The position numbers were made by a program, and so were the translations under genes. DNA of 64,000 bases from Daejeonella sp. (GTDB lineage: Bacteria > Bacteroidota > Bacteroidia > Sphingobacteriales > Sphingobacteriaceae): assembly GCF_030695525.1 (NCBI RefSeq), contig NZ_JAUYSS010000027.1, positions 22,234-86,233 of the forward strand, read 5' to 3'. Below, in pieces: positions 20,638-29,627 of this stretch (position 1 is the stretch's first letter; the number at the start of each line of letters is the position of its first letter). Below the pieces are notes generated by a model. That model saw nothing but the letters and a program-made list of their open reading frames with translations, was not told where the DNA came from and searched no databases.

Positions 20638-21660
20638 ATGAACAAGCAAACAAACAGGATGTTATTGATCATTCTGATCACTTTTATTCATACCGGCATT
20701 TCATTTGCTCAGAGTAATCCACAATGGGTTGTCTATCAGGGAAATGAAGGGCCAGGAAAAGGCAAACATATTGTATTTGTGAGTGGGGATGAAGAATATC
20801 GCTCGGAAGAGGGTTTACCCATGCTGGCAAAAATTTTGGCAGAACGCCATGGCTTTAAATGCACAGTTCTTTTTGCTGTCGACCCAAAGACGAATAATAT
20901 TGATCCCGATAATCAGACAAATATACCAGGGCTTGAACACTTAAAGACAGCCGACCTGATGGTCATGCTATTACGGTTCAGGGAATTACCGGATGAGCAA
21001 ATGAAACATATTGTGGATTATACCAATGCCGGAAAACCGATTGTAGCCCTGCGCACCTCAACACATGCCTTTAGCTATTCACGCAATAAGGAAAATCCGT
21101 ATGCCAAATACAGCTATAACAGCAAGATAAAAGGCTGGGAAGGTGGTTATGGCAAACAGGTTCTTGGTGAAACCTGGATCAATCACCATGGCGTACACGC
21201 TAAGGAAGGTACCCGGGCATTGATCAATGGCCTTGTGAAAGATCATGCTATTTTGCGCGGAGTAAAAGATATCTGGACCCCAACTGATGTATATGGTATT
21301 CTGGGCCTGCCAAATGATGCTCAGGTTTTGATATTCGGCCAAACCACAATGGGGATGAGCTCCACATCTCCTTTGAGCTATGAAAAGTCAGTTATGCCGG
21401 TCGCATGGATTAGAAATTACAGCTCAGCAAGTGGTAAAAAAGCAAAGATCTTTACTACAACAATGGGGGCTTCCATTGATCTGATCAGTGAAGACCTTCG
21501 CAGATTAATTGTGAATGCTTGTTATTGGAGCATAGGCATGGAAAACCTGATTCCTGCACAAAATAATGTTCAGGTAGTTGGTGATTACAATCCAACCATG
21601 TTTGGTTTTGGTAAATATCAGCGAGGGCTAAGCCCTTCTACTTTTGAATGGAAGAAATAG
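20638..21660 (+). CDS. ThuA-like domain protein, exported
   Basis: 340 residues with a signal peptide (LLIILITFIHTGISFAQ). The mature part has the class-I glutamine-amidotransferase-like ThuA fold (KHIVFVSGDEEYRSEEGLPMLAKILAE, LMVMLLRFRELPDEQ, GKPIVALRTSTHAF). ThuA was first described in trehalose/maltitol use next to ThuB, which makes 3-keto sugars; its own reaction is not settled. Here it closes the sugar gene run, and three hairpins follow immediately. Related proteins are often fused or linked to PVC-type cytochrome dehydrogenases, as here. Confidence 0.8.
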   Translation: MNKQTNRMLLIILITFIHTGISFAQSNPQWVVYQGNEGPGKGKHIVFVSGDEEYRSEEGLPMLAKILAERHGFKCTVLFAVDPKTNNIDPDNQTNIPGLEHLKTADLMVMLLRFRELPDEQMKHIVDYTNAGKPIVALRTSTHAFSYSRNKENPYAKYSYNSKIKGWEGGYGKQVLGETWINHHGVHAKEGTRALINGLVKDHAILRGVKDIWTPTDVYGILGLPNDAQVLIFGQTTMGMSSTSPLSYEKSVMPVAWIRNYSSASGKKAKIFTTTMGASIDLISEDLRRLIVNACYWSIGMENLIPAQNNVQVVGDYNPTMFGFGKYQRGLSPSTFEWKK

Positions 21661-21716
21661 TACTAAATGTGTCTGGGGAAAGCTTGAAACAGAAATGACA
21701 TCAGAGTCAGGAGGTT

Positions 21717-21793
21717 CCAGCCTTCGCTGGATCCGATAGCTATCGGATGACAATCCGGGGTGGGTATTGGGAGATTCCGGCCTTTGCCGGAAT
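21717..21793. terminator. Three stacked hairpins between convergent genes
   Basis: Three inverted repeats follow one another: CCAGC-CTTC-GCTGG (21717-21730), the perfect 18-bp palindrome ATCCGATAGCTATCGGAT (21731-21748) and ATTCCGGC-CTTT-GCCGGAAT (21774-21793). They lie between the ThuA-like stop and the convergent accA stop, so they probably end transcription from one or both sides. No long T run follows, so factor-independent action is uncertain. The wording resembles mobile hairpin repeats as much as a classic terminator. Confidence 0.5.
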
Positions 21794-21834
21794 TTAATTA
21801 GTATAGTAAAATAATATAGTCTATTTTAAACTGA

Positions 21835-22794
21835 TCAGGACTCGATCACTACGCCCATTGCACAGAACTTTTCAATACGTTCATTGATCACTTCGCCGAT
21901 ATCCCGCTTTAGCAACAGATCAAGGTCTTTTGTAATTTGATCCTGAATAGTCTTAGCCATTTCTTCAGGATTGTGATGTGCGCCACCTAAAGGCTCCTTG
22001 ATGATTCCATCAATAAGTTTATTCTGAAGCATGTCGTCTGCTGTCAGCTTCAGGCAGTCTGCTGCTTTCTCTTTATAATCCCAGCTTCTCCATAATATGG
22101 AGGAACATGATTCGGGTGAGATTACAGAGTACCAGGTATGCTCAAGCATATATACCCGGTCGCCAATGCCAATACCCAAGGCTCCGCCTGATGCTCCCTC
22201 ACCTACAATAAAACATAAGATTGGTACTTTTAATACTGACATTTCAAGCAAATTCCGGGCAATTGCCTCACCCTGACCACGCTCTTCTGCCTCCAAACCA
22301 GGATAAGCCCCCGGAGTATCAATAAACGTGATTACCGGTTTATTGAACTTTTCAGCGAGTTTCATTAGCCTAAGGGCCTTCCGATAACCTTCGGGATTTG
22401 CCATTCCAAAATTGCGGTATTGACGCATCTTGGTGTTCACCCCCTTCTGATGACCAATGATCATTACAGTTTGGCCACCAATACTCGCAAAACCACCAAC
22501 AATCGCCTTATCATCCTTTACTGTCCGATCACCATGCATTTCAATAAAATCATCACAGATCATCTCTATATAAGACAAAGTGTATGGCCGTTCAGGATGC
22601 CGCGATATCTGCACATTTTGCCATCCGCTAAGATTGGAATAGATCTGGTGTCGGGCTACATCTATCTTTTGCTCCAGTTCTGCCAGCGTAGCAGACATAT
22701 CTACCTTGGTTTTATCAGCTACCTGTTTAACCTTTTCAATCTGCAATTGCAAATCAACAATAGGCTTTTCAAAATCGAATGTTGTACTACTCAT
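21835..22794 (-). CDS. accA: Acetyl-CoA carboxylase carboxyltransferase subunit alpha
   Basis: 319 residues, full family length. It carries the N-terminal coiled region and the crotonase-like carboxyltransferase core of Acc[88 protein letters not shown]. With AccD it transfers carboxyl from biotin to acetyl-CoA to give malonyl-CoA, the first step of fatty-acid synthesis, in the cytosol. It is convergent with the sugar gene run and stands alone; accD is not in the window, which is usual in Bacteroidota. Confidence 0.97.
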   Translation of the reverse strand: MSSTTFDFEKPIVDLQLQIEKVKQVADKTKVDMSATLAELEQKIDVARHQIYSNLSGWQNVQISRHPERPYTLSYIEMICDDFIEMHGDRTVKDDKAIVGGFASIGGQTVMIIGHQKGVNTKMRQYRNFGMANPEGYRKALRLMKLAEKFNKPVITFIDTPGAYPGLEAEERGQGEAIARNLLEMSVLKVPILCFIVGEGASGGALGIGIGDRVYMLEHTWYSVISPESCSSILWRSWDYKEKAADCLKLTADDMLQNKLIDGIIKEPLGGAHHNPEEMAKTIQDQITKDLDLLLKRDIGEVINERIEKFCAMGVVIES

Positions 22795-22905
22795 AGGTTA
22801 TCTAAAAGACCCGGCTAAATTAGGAAATTAATACCATCACAAATAAATCTAATTATGAAAATCTGTAAAACCGAATATTTAAAAATTTTAATAAAATTAT
22901 TGAAT

Positions 22906-23121
22906 TCAGGTATTGAGGTTTTTTAACTTTTCTTTAGCCTGATCCCAGGTATTTGCTGATTTCTTTTCGGTTGCTGCATTATCGATGAGTTCCTGTAGAT
23001 TTTCAAGAGCTTCAAAAACTGCCTTATCCTTCACTCCATCCTTCTTGAAGCGGATCAAATCCAGAATGATTGCCTTATTATTTCCACTTTCATCGGTTAT
23101 AAAATTTATTCCATCTATCAT
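22906..23121 (-). CDS. Small hypothetical protein, antitoxin-like look
   Basis: 71 residues, ATG start, acidic and helical at the C terminus (LENLQELIDN, AATEKK). The opening GINFITDESGNNKAIILDLIRF resembles the two-strand start of short Bacteroidota proteins of the RelB/Phd-like type, but no toxin gene is adjacent. It lies 111 bases upstream of accA on the same strand. I do not recognise the family with confidence. Confidence 0.6.
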   Translation of the reverse strand: MIDGINFITDESGNNKAIILDLIRFKKDGVKDKAVFEALENLQELIDNAATEKKSANTWDQAKEKLKNLNT

Positions 23122-23205
23122 TTCTTTATCTTTTACATAGGAAAATTAAAATCAATTCAGTCCTCTTAATGTTCAGGAAATACAAAGATACATGATTGGA
23201 ACAAT

Positions 23206-23276
23206 ACTGGCTTCTGCCAGTAAATCTTAACATAATCAAAAAATACTGACCTTCCCCTGACCCAAAAGTCTTTGGG
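23206..23276. other. Two stem-loops upstream of the antiporter gene
   Basis: ACTGGC-TTCT-GCCAGT (23206-23221) and CCCAAA-AGTC-TTTGGG (23261-23276) are perfect small hairpins in the 225-bp divergent spacer between the small gene and the antiporter. Downstream of the second is a T-rich run on the + strand. Either could be part of a leader or a weak terminator. Function not established. Confidence 0.35.
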
Positions 23277-23346
23277 GATCTCCCTTTTTTGATTTTTTTA
23301 TTATATTTTACCGACAAGTAAAAAACAAAGAAGAGGAATAGAATAT

Positions 23347-25611
23347 ATGGGCCATTTGCCAAAACTTATTGAAGATCTTGCACTAATATTAATAGTCGCT
23401 GCCGTCACCACCTTATTATTCAGAAGGATTAAACAGCCGCTTGTTTTAGGGTATATCATTGCCGGATTCCTGGTTGGCCCCCATCTGTCGATCACACCTA
23501 CCGTTGTGGATACTACTAATGTTAAGACTTTAGCTGAAATTGGGGTTATATTTCTGCTATTTAGCCTCGGACTTGAATTTAGTTTTAAAAAGCTGGTAAG
23601 GGTTGGTGGAGCAGCTTCAATTACAGGTCTGATAGGTATAGTTTTCATTACCGTAGCCGGTTATTTACTTGGCCGATGGATGGAATGGTCATTCATGGAC
23701 AGCCTATTCCTTGGGGGAATGCTCGCAAGTTCGTCCACTACAATCATTATTAAGGCATTTGATGAACTGGGTGTTAAAACCAAACAGTTTGCCCAGGTAG
23801 TTTTCGGAATACTTATAGTGGAAGATATTGTAGTGATTCTCCTTATGGTATTACTTTCAACAATAGCTATTACTAATCAATTTGAAGGTTCTGAAATGCT
23901 ATTTACAGTAGCCAAATTAATATTCTTTTTAATATTATGGTTCATTGCCGGAATATTTTTATTGCCAACTTTTCTCAGGAAAGCTAAATCGCTTTTAGAT
24001 GATGAAACCTTACTTATTCTAGCCGTAGGCCTCTGTCTTGGAATGGTGATCGTAGCCAGGCAGGCAGGCTTTTCAGCTGAACTCGGGGCATTTATAATGG
24101 GTTCGATTCTGGCTGAAACTACAAAAGCAGAGAAAATTGAACATTTAGTTAAACCAATTAAGGATTTGTTTGGAGCTGTTTTCTTTGTATCTGTAGGGAT
24201 GCTGATTGATCCTGTGGCTATTATGGAAAATCGGTGGGCAATCCTCTGGGTAACCCTGTTGATTTTGTTCGGAAGATTTTTTAGCTCAACTATGGGTGCA
24301 TTACTTTCAGGTCAACCCTTAAAACAATCAATACAGGTAGGAATGAGTCTGGCACAAATCGGTGAATTTGCATTTATCGTGGCTTCATTAGGCCTTGCAT
24401 TAGGCGTTACCAGTAATTTTCTATTCCCTGTGGCTGTAGGTGTATCAGTAATAACCACTTTTACAACCCCTTATAGAATTAAGTATTCTGAAAAGCTCTA
24501 TGAACTGATTGCCAGGATTCTGCCTGCCACATGGATCGAAAATTTATCAAATTATTCATCAAGTACACAGAATATACAGGCAGAGAGCAACTGGAAAAAA
24601 GTATTTAGTTCTTATCTTAAGATTGCTGTAACAAATGGTATCATTCTTCTTGCAATGATGCTGCTTTCTATAAAATTTCTCCAACCATTTCTGGATAAAA
24701 ATATTGAAAACGAGATTTTAAGCTCTTCTGTTGGCCTACTGCTTTCTTTTGGCGCAGCTGCACCTTTCATATGGGCTCTTATTGCTAAAAGGCCTGGAAA
24801 ATTGGGATATAAGGAGTTATGGCTAGATAAAAAGTACAGTCGTGGTCCTTTACTGGTCCTTGAAATTGCGCGGGTAATCATTGGATTACTCATCATGGGA
24901 TTCTGGGTAAACAAGCTCTTCTCTGCCATGACAGCAATTCTGATCGCAATGCCGTTGATCGTCTTTGTACTGATGGTATTTTCACAGCGATTACAGCGCT
25001 TTTATCATAGACTCGAAGGCCGATTCTTATCTAATTTTAATGAAAGGGAACTTGCTGAAGAAGAAAATGCACACTCTGAAAAGATTCTAAGAAAACACTT
25101 CATGCCAAAATCAGACCTTGTTCCATGGGAAGCGCATATGGTGGATATGCAGGTGAATCAAAATGCTGATTATATAGGAAAAACCCTGGAAGAATTGGCA
25201 TGGCGCGAACAATACGGAATTAACATTGCCTATATTAAACGTGGTGATAAATTGATCTATGCACCAACCCGCTTTAATAAACTACTTCCCTTCGACCATG
25301 TCGGAATAATTGCCACCGATGAACAAATGCAGCAGTTTAAACCTGTTTTTGATTCCACCGAAACGATAGACACTGTTGAATATAATGTTGAAGATATTGT
25401 GGTTCAAAAGATTGTTGTTGATGAACACAATAAACTGAAAGGGCTTTCAGTCCGCAACTCGGGTATCCGTGAAAAAACCAATGGCTTGATTATCGGAATC
25501 GAAAGAAGCCATGAAAGAATTTTGAACCCCAATTCTCAAATGATTTTTGAATGGGGAGATATTGTATGGATTGTAGGTGAACGGAAAAAGATTCAGCAGT
25601 TGAACACCTGA
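23347..25611 (+). CDS. CPA2 cation:proton antiporter (KefB/GerN-like) with RCK_C domains
   Basis: 754 residues. Residues about 5-375 form the CPA2 exchanger core with many membrane helices (VLGYIIAGFLVGPHL, LLFSLGLEFSF, GGMLASSSTTIIIKAF, ILIVEDIVVILL, FSAELGAFIMGSILAE). A second hydrophobic region covers about 420-570. The cytosolic C terminus (about 590-750) has two TrkA_C/RCK_C-like lobes (GKTLEELAWREQYGINIAYIKRGD; DIVWIVGERKK) but no nucleotide-binding RCK_N with GxGxxG between them and the membrane part. Role: Na+ or K+/H+ exchange and pH or ion homeostasis in the inner membrane. The ion is not readable. The gene meets the next, convergent gene stop to stop. Confidence 0.88.
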   Translation: MGHLPKLIEDLALILIVAAVTTLLFRRIKQPLVLGYIIAGFLVGPHLSITPTVVDTTNVKTLAEIGVIFLLFSLGLEFSFKKLVRVGGAASITGLIGIVFITVAGYLLGRWMEWSFMDSLFLGGMLASSSTTIIIKAFDELGVKTKQFAQVVFGILIVEDIVVILLMVLLSTIAITNQFEGSEMLFTVAKLIFFLILWFIAGIFLLPTFLRKAKSLLDDETLLILAVGLCLGMVIVARQAGFSAELGAFIMGSILAETTKAEKIEHLVKPIKDLFGAVFFVSVGMLIDPVAIMENRWAILWVTLLILFGRFFSSTMGALLSGQPLKQSIQVGMSLAQIGEFAFIVASLGLALGVTSNFLFPVAVGVSVITTFTTPYRIKYSEKLYELIARILPATWIENLSNYSSSTQNIQAESNWKKVFSSYLKIAVTNGIILLAMMLLSIKFLQPFLDKNIENEILSSSVGLLLSFGAAAPFIWALIAKRPGKLGYKELWLDKKYSRGPLLVLEIARVIIGLLIMGFWVNKLFSAMTAILIAMPLIVFVLMVFSQRLQRFYHRLEGRFLSNFNERELAEEENAHSEKILRKHFMPKSDLVPWEAHMVDMQVNQNADYIGKTLEELAWREQYGINIAYIKRGDKLIYAPTRFNKLLPFDHVGIIATDEQMQQFKPVFDSTETIDTVEYNVEDIVVQKIVVDEHNKLKGLSVRNSGIREKTNGLIIGIERSHERILNPNSQMIFEWGDIVWIVGERKKIQQLNT

Positions 25612-26214
25612 TCAGTTTTCAGGCCTCAGAAGATCAATTACTGCAACAGAGTTAATGATATTTTGCCTTTCAGAAATTCCGTAACAAGCTACTATATAGT
25701 ATTCCGGGTTATAATAGGATAATACTTTCATGCGCGACTTCGAAAGGATTGTGAATTCATAGGTATGCGATTCGTAGATATCATACTTTTTAGGACAAAA
25801 ATTAGGAATTTCCTTCTCATCCCTTATTCCGAATAAGTCATTCTGCTGAAATGTTTTCCAGATCTGATCGAGTGAACCGGGCAATAAATTCAGGCTCTTA
25901 AGTCGGCCATTGATTCCCGAATATACATATGCCTTAAGCTGTGCGCCGCTTCCTGTTAAAACGAAATACTCAGATACTCTTGCAGACTTTCCCGGATAAA
26001 AGGCGCGAAATGCCACTACAAAATCATTCTCAGAGTTCAGGGAACGCATAAAGGGCTGCACCAAAGAATCATCATAATCCCTCCCATGTTCAATCCGCAA
26101 CGTATCCTGTGAAAAAACAGGAAAAACGAAAAATAGAATCAATAGGGTAAAGAATAGTTTCAAAATAGCGGCTGTATGAGAATATAAAATTAAGCCAATT
26201 TTACTCCCAAACAA
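25612..26214 (-). CDS. Hypothetical exported protein at the end of the pilus cluster
   Basis: 200 residues from the TTG at 26214. An internal TTG at 26163 would give a neat signal peptide (KLFFTLLILFFVFPVFSQ) directly at the N terminus and is a good alternative start; there is no ATG. The mature part is about 165 residues with no recognised domain (ARVSEYFVLTGSGAQLKAYVYSG, FNSYNPEYYIVACYG-like beta-strand pattern). It lies 48 bases after the preceding small gene in the direction of transcription, so it may belong to the pilus gene group or be unrelated. Function unknown. Confidence 0.6.
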   Translation of the reverse strand: MFGSKIGLILYSHTAAILKLFFTLLILFFVFPVFSQDTLRIEHGRDYDDSLVQPFMRSLNSENDFVVAFRAFYPGKSARVSEYFVLTGSGAQLKAYVYSGINGRLKSLNLLPGSLDQIWKTFQQNDLFGIRDEKEIPNFCPKKYDIYESHTYEFTILSKSRMKVLSYYNPEYYIVACYGISERQNIINSVAVIDLLRPEN

Positions 26215-26262
26215 TCGAGAAGCACTAAAGAAAAAATAGATTTATCTGGAATTGAGATATTA

Positions 26263-26652
26263 CTAACGAGGATCGATCTGGTAAACAACAAGCGGAACAG
26301 CACTAAGTTTTTGATTACTCAGTTTTGCCATTTGCATATTAGCCCCGGGACCACTAAATACTGATGCAGGAATTTCTATCCCGCTGCTTTGACTGTTATC
26401 CTGAGATAGAATTTGAGTATTCCCGGTTTGGGATTCAAATTTGCGGATTTGAGAAGATGAAGGATTTAGTATTGATATATCCCCTTGCCCTGATTTTTTT
26501 TCAGTGAGAGCCGATTTTGACTCAGCAGGCAGTTCAGTAATTTTTACAGACTGAATATCTGAAAGAGTGATGTAAAGTGTGCTACTAGCCACCTGAGCCT
26601 TAATTTCAGCGGCGATAAAAAGTAAAAGAATAAAGCTCAGTAAGACTTTCAT
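26263..26652 (-). CDS. Small exported protein with weak DUF4402-like ends
   Basis: 129 residues with a signal peptide (KVLLSFILLLFIAAEIKAQ). The first mature strand, STLYITLSDIQSVKI, resembles the LNITLSDVLSFSV start of the four DUF4402 proteins upstream, and the end VPLVVYQIDP resembles their last strand (IPVTYTV). The middle is low-complexity, Ser/Gln-rich and shorter than a DUF4402 domain. It follows the usher-like gene by 53 bases. It may be a divergent or shortened subunit, a terminator or anchor of the fibre, or a regulator. The similarity is by eye only. Confidence 0.6.
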   Translation of the reverse strand: MKVLLSFILLLFIAAEIKAQVASSTLYITLSDIQSVKITELPAESKSALTEKKSGQGDISILNPSSSQIRKFESQTGNTQILSQDNSQSSGIEIPASVFSGPGANMQMAKLSNQKLSAVPLVVYQIDPR

Positions 26653-26705
26653 ACATACTCTTACGATAAATATATGAAAAGGTTACAATTCCCAAAGAAA
26701 TAATT

Positions 26706-29585
26706 TTACCTGTTAGGTAATTTATTTGGCGAAACGAATTTCTTAGTTTCGATTTTTCGGGGCTTAATAATCAGCTTAATTGTTAGGTTTGCCGGACTTT
26801 CAGAATCCAAAACAATTTGAGGGATATTCCTATCAACCTCTACCTCAGGAGGCAGGTTTGTACCATCAACTGTCAAAGTGTATTTCCCAATTGGAAGGTA
26901 AAATATTAACTGGCCTTCAAGATTGGTCTTGGTTACATACCTAACATTATTTTCGTCAGTTGCAACTACAGTAATACCTTGCAAATTCCGATTGATTTCA
27001 TAACTGAACTCATCGAAAACGTAAATTAGATTCCCTTTTATAGTACCTGTTTTTTTAAGCGGAATTTCGAGTCTGTGTTTCTTCTTATCCAGGCTTATAT
27101 ATTGATCAGGTGCATACCAGCCTTTGGTGTTTGACATGCTGACACGATAACTATCATGAGGGAGTTTTTTATAAACTACAGAACCTGAAGCATCTGTAAT
27201 GAAAGCAATATCGTTGATATAAAGGAGATGACCTTCAGCCTTTGTATCCCCCTGATCAAAAATATTATTCTGATTCATATCCTTATAAATAAGTACTTCC
27301 AGATCGCTATTGACAGCACCAGCTTTAGGTAAGGATAGTTTTTGAGTAATCCCAAGTTCCAGAAGACTGAACTGATAATTACTGAACCGGTTATGATTTA
27401 TGGAAGTGAAAATACTGGATTTAGGTAAAATATCATACTCTGCCCTACCAGTCAGAAAACTACTGCTACCATAGGATGAATTATTCATTAATGCTAAACC
27501 TGCTTCAAGTCTTAGTTTATCCCTGTAAAAATTCTTTCTTGCAGTTGGAATAATGCTGAAAATTCTTGGAGAATCCTGACTTCTTAAAAAATTGTTTACC
27601 GCTTCACCGACATAGAATGTCCCGAATTGTAGTGTGGAACTCAGATTAAAGATCCCTCTTTTATAGTTCAGATTTGAACGGAAATGAAAGCGTAGCCGAT
27701 CGTTAAATGAAGTGCTGAAATAGCCACTTTCTGTATTAAGAGATAGGTACTGATTATTAGATATTGGATAATTAAACGATGAATTAATATTCCAGTAGCT
27801 TAAAGTATGTACTTCTTTAGTTGAACCGGGTAGTCTGAATGCATTATTTGATTCCTGAAAATAAAGTGGCGAAACTGAGGCAATCATTTTTTTAAATATC
27901 GTGCCCGACATTCCAATTTCAGCCCTGATAGTACTGTATTTAGGCATAAATAACCTAAAAGTTGAAAAGGTTTTTGGTGCAAAATAATTATAATCAAATC
28001 CTGCCCAAATATTTGACCGTTCTCTCATATAGGTAATCCGTTCATTAAAAGACAATGCACCTCTCCTCATCCCAGGATAATATCCGGAACTAAAGTAATT
28101 TGAACTGCTGATTACAATTTTCTTAATTGTGCCATTAATATTAAAACCCGAAGCAAAACTCGGTTTTATCAAACTGATACTATCACGTTGTTGTGTATGA
28201 CCTGCACTTAGATTGGCTACAATTCTTAATCCTTTATAATTCGAAAGGGTGTAGCTATTGCTCAATATTGCGTTCTTTGAGTTCTGAAGCGGACTTATTT
28301 CATAAATTACATTTGTAGAAAATTCAGAATTTTCTTTTCTGTGGGTATAGCCGGCCCATCCTGCAGTACCGGAAGGTAAAAAATTATAAGAATCGTTTCC
28401 AATCAGATTTGAATTTCCATCTAAAAAACCTGCCTCATATGAATCATTATTTGTGGTATCATTCAAAAAAAGATTTGCTCCTCTGCCACTGAGGTTTATA
28501 TCCATGTTCTTGTTAATGTTTCCGGCCGTTATCCCCATATTGCCAGTTTCATAACTAAGCCAGGTATTCCTCATCATAGCTGGTGAGTAAGTGTTCTTCC
28601 AATCGGTATAATCAAGACTATATCCCAAATTTCCCGATTTAAGCGCCAGGTTACCTTGCCCATTCAATAAATAGGATTCATTACTAGAAAACATACCCTG
28701 CGAGCTGAGAGAAAAACTATTTGCATTATACGATTCATTTATATTTGGATCGTGGTAAGCACGGTCACTACGACCGCTTTGTACTCTGACATAGGCCATC
28801 CCAAACACATCTCCATTTGAATATAGTCCGGTAAAAGTCACATCAAAACCTTCCGACTGAAACATTTTTCTTGTAACCGGTTTTGAAATTGTAATCAGCG
28901 TATCAGCAGATGGCTGAATTGTAAATTCCTGTGTGGAATGAAATGCCTGATTCTGAAATACAGGAGGAAAACGATTAATTAAGGTTATACGCTGTGCAGT
29001 GTTTCCCGGATTGGAAATTCTAACAGGTATTCTTAATGAGTCGGTTGAAACATCTATCAGGATACTAGAAACCAGTGAAAACATATTCACATTTCTCTTA
29101 ACAGAAACCTGCACTATTGTTTCTGTTGCCATAATCAGATTATTACTTTCATCTGAAAGCACAAACCTTATTACATGCCTCTGGCCGGAAACAGTCTTTT
29201 TGGTGATAAATACTTTGACGGGAATAAATAAACTGTCCCCGGGGTTGATTGACACTACCGTTTTATTTTTACTGATCAGGTTGATACTTTTCTCAGGATT
29301 GATACTGATTGTACCCACAAGAGGTATCTTTTTTTTATTGACCAGTTTTAAAGTAAGATCGATCAGTTCTTCATTAGAGGCACTAACAAGTGGTTTTGAT
29401 GGGGTCAAAACGATTAAAGAATCATTTGATTGTGCCTTTAATGTCACAGAATCAAACACAGTTAAAAACAGAAATACAGCTAAAAACAGAAATACAAACA
29501 GACCCTCCGGCTCAATCCTAAAAGCAGACCGAAATCTATAAAAACTAAATGAATAGTATAATAACTGTGATATTCTATTTCTCAC
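26706..29585 (-). CDS. Usher-like outer-membrane beta-barrel protein
   Basis: 959 residues, start GTG at 29585 (no ATG near). A long N region precedes a hydrophobic leader (LFVFLFLAVFLFLTVFDS). Residues about 50-270 are Ig-like (NPGNTAQRITLINRFPP). About 280-755 are alternating aromatic/polar beta strands typical of an outer-membrane barrel (SYEAGFLDGNSNLI, NIWAGFDYNYFAPK). About 758-840 and 843-935 are SdrD_B or carboxypeptidase-regulatory-like sandwiches (YKDMNQNNIFDQGDTKAEG; TNLEGQLIFYLPIGKYTLTV). Large barrel plus N- and C-terminal globular domains is the plan of fimbrial ushers, and the gene sits after chaperone and pilin-like genes. Usher identity is inferred; a plug domain was not located. 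Confidence 0.65.
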   Translation of the reverse strand: MRNRISQLLYYSFSFYRFRSAFRIEPEGLFVFLFLAVFLFLTVFDSVTLKAQSNDSLIVLTPSKPLVSASNEELIDLTLKLVNKKKIPLVGTISINPEKSINLISKNKTVVSINPGDSLFIPVKVFITKKTVSGQRHVIRFVLSDESNNLIMATETIVQVSVKRNVNMFSLVSSILIDVSTDSLRIPVRISNPGNTAQRITLINRFPPVFQNQAFHSTQEFTIQPSADTLITISKPVTRKMFQSEGFDVTFTGLYSNGDVFGMAYVRVQSGRSDRAYHDPNINESYNANSFSLSSQGMFSSNESYLLNGQGNLALKSGNLGYSLDYTDWKNTYSPAMMRNTWLSYETGNMGITAGNINKNMDINLSGRGANLFLNDTTNNDSYEAGFLDGNSNLIGNDSYNFLPSGTAGWAGYTHRKENSEFSTNVIYEISPLQNSKNAILSNSYTLSNYKGLRIVANLSAGHTQQRDSISLIKPSFASGFNINGTIKKIVISSSNYFSSGYYPGMRRGALSFNERITYMRERSNIWAGFDYNYFAPKTFSTFRLFMPKYSTIRAEIGMSGTIFKKMIASVSPLYFQESNNAFRLPGSTKEVHTLSYWNINSSFNYPISNNQYLSLNTESGYFSTSFNDRLRFHFRSNLNYKRGIFNLSSTLQFGTFYVGEAVNNFLRSQDSPRIFSIIPTARKNFYRDKLRLEAGLALMNNSSYGSSSFLTGRAEYDILPKSSIFTSINHNRFSNYQFSLLELGITQKLSLPKAGAVNSDLEVLIYKDMNQNNIFDQGDTKAEGHLLYINDIAFITDASGSVVYKKLPHDSYRVSMSNTKGWYAPDQYISLDKKKHRLEIPLKKTGTIKGNLIYVFDEFSYEINRNLQGITVVATDENNVRYVTKTNLEGQLIFYLPIGKYTLTVDGTNLPPEVEVDRNIPQIVLDSESPANLTIKLIIKPRKIETKKFVSPNKLPNR

Positions 29586-29627
29586 TTTAAGAATTCTGAA
29601 AATGTATTCGGTTTCTTATGAAGAACG

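Noticed and set aside
22906..23121. Toxin-antitoxin module at the small acidic protein
   Set aside because: No toxin-like gene lies on either side; accA and the antiporter are the neighbours.
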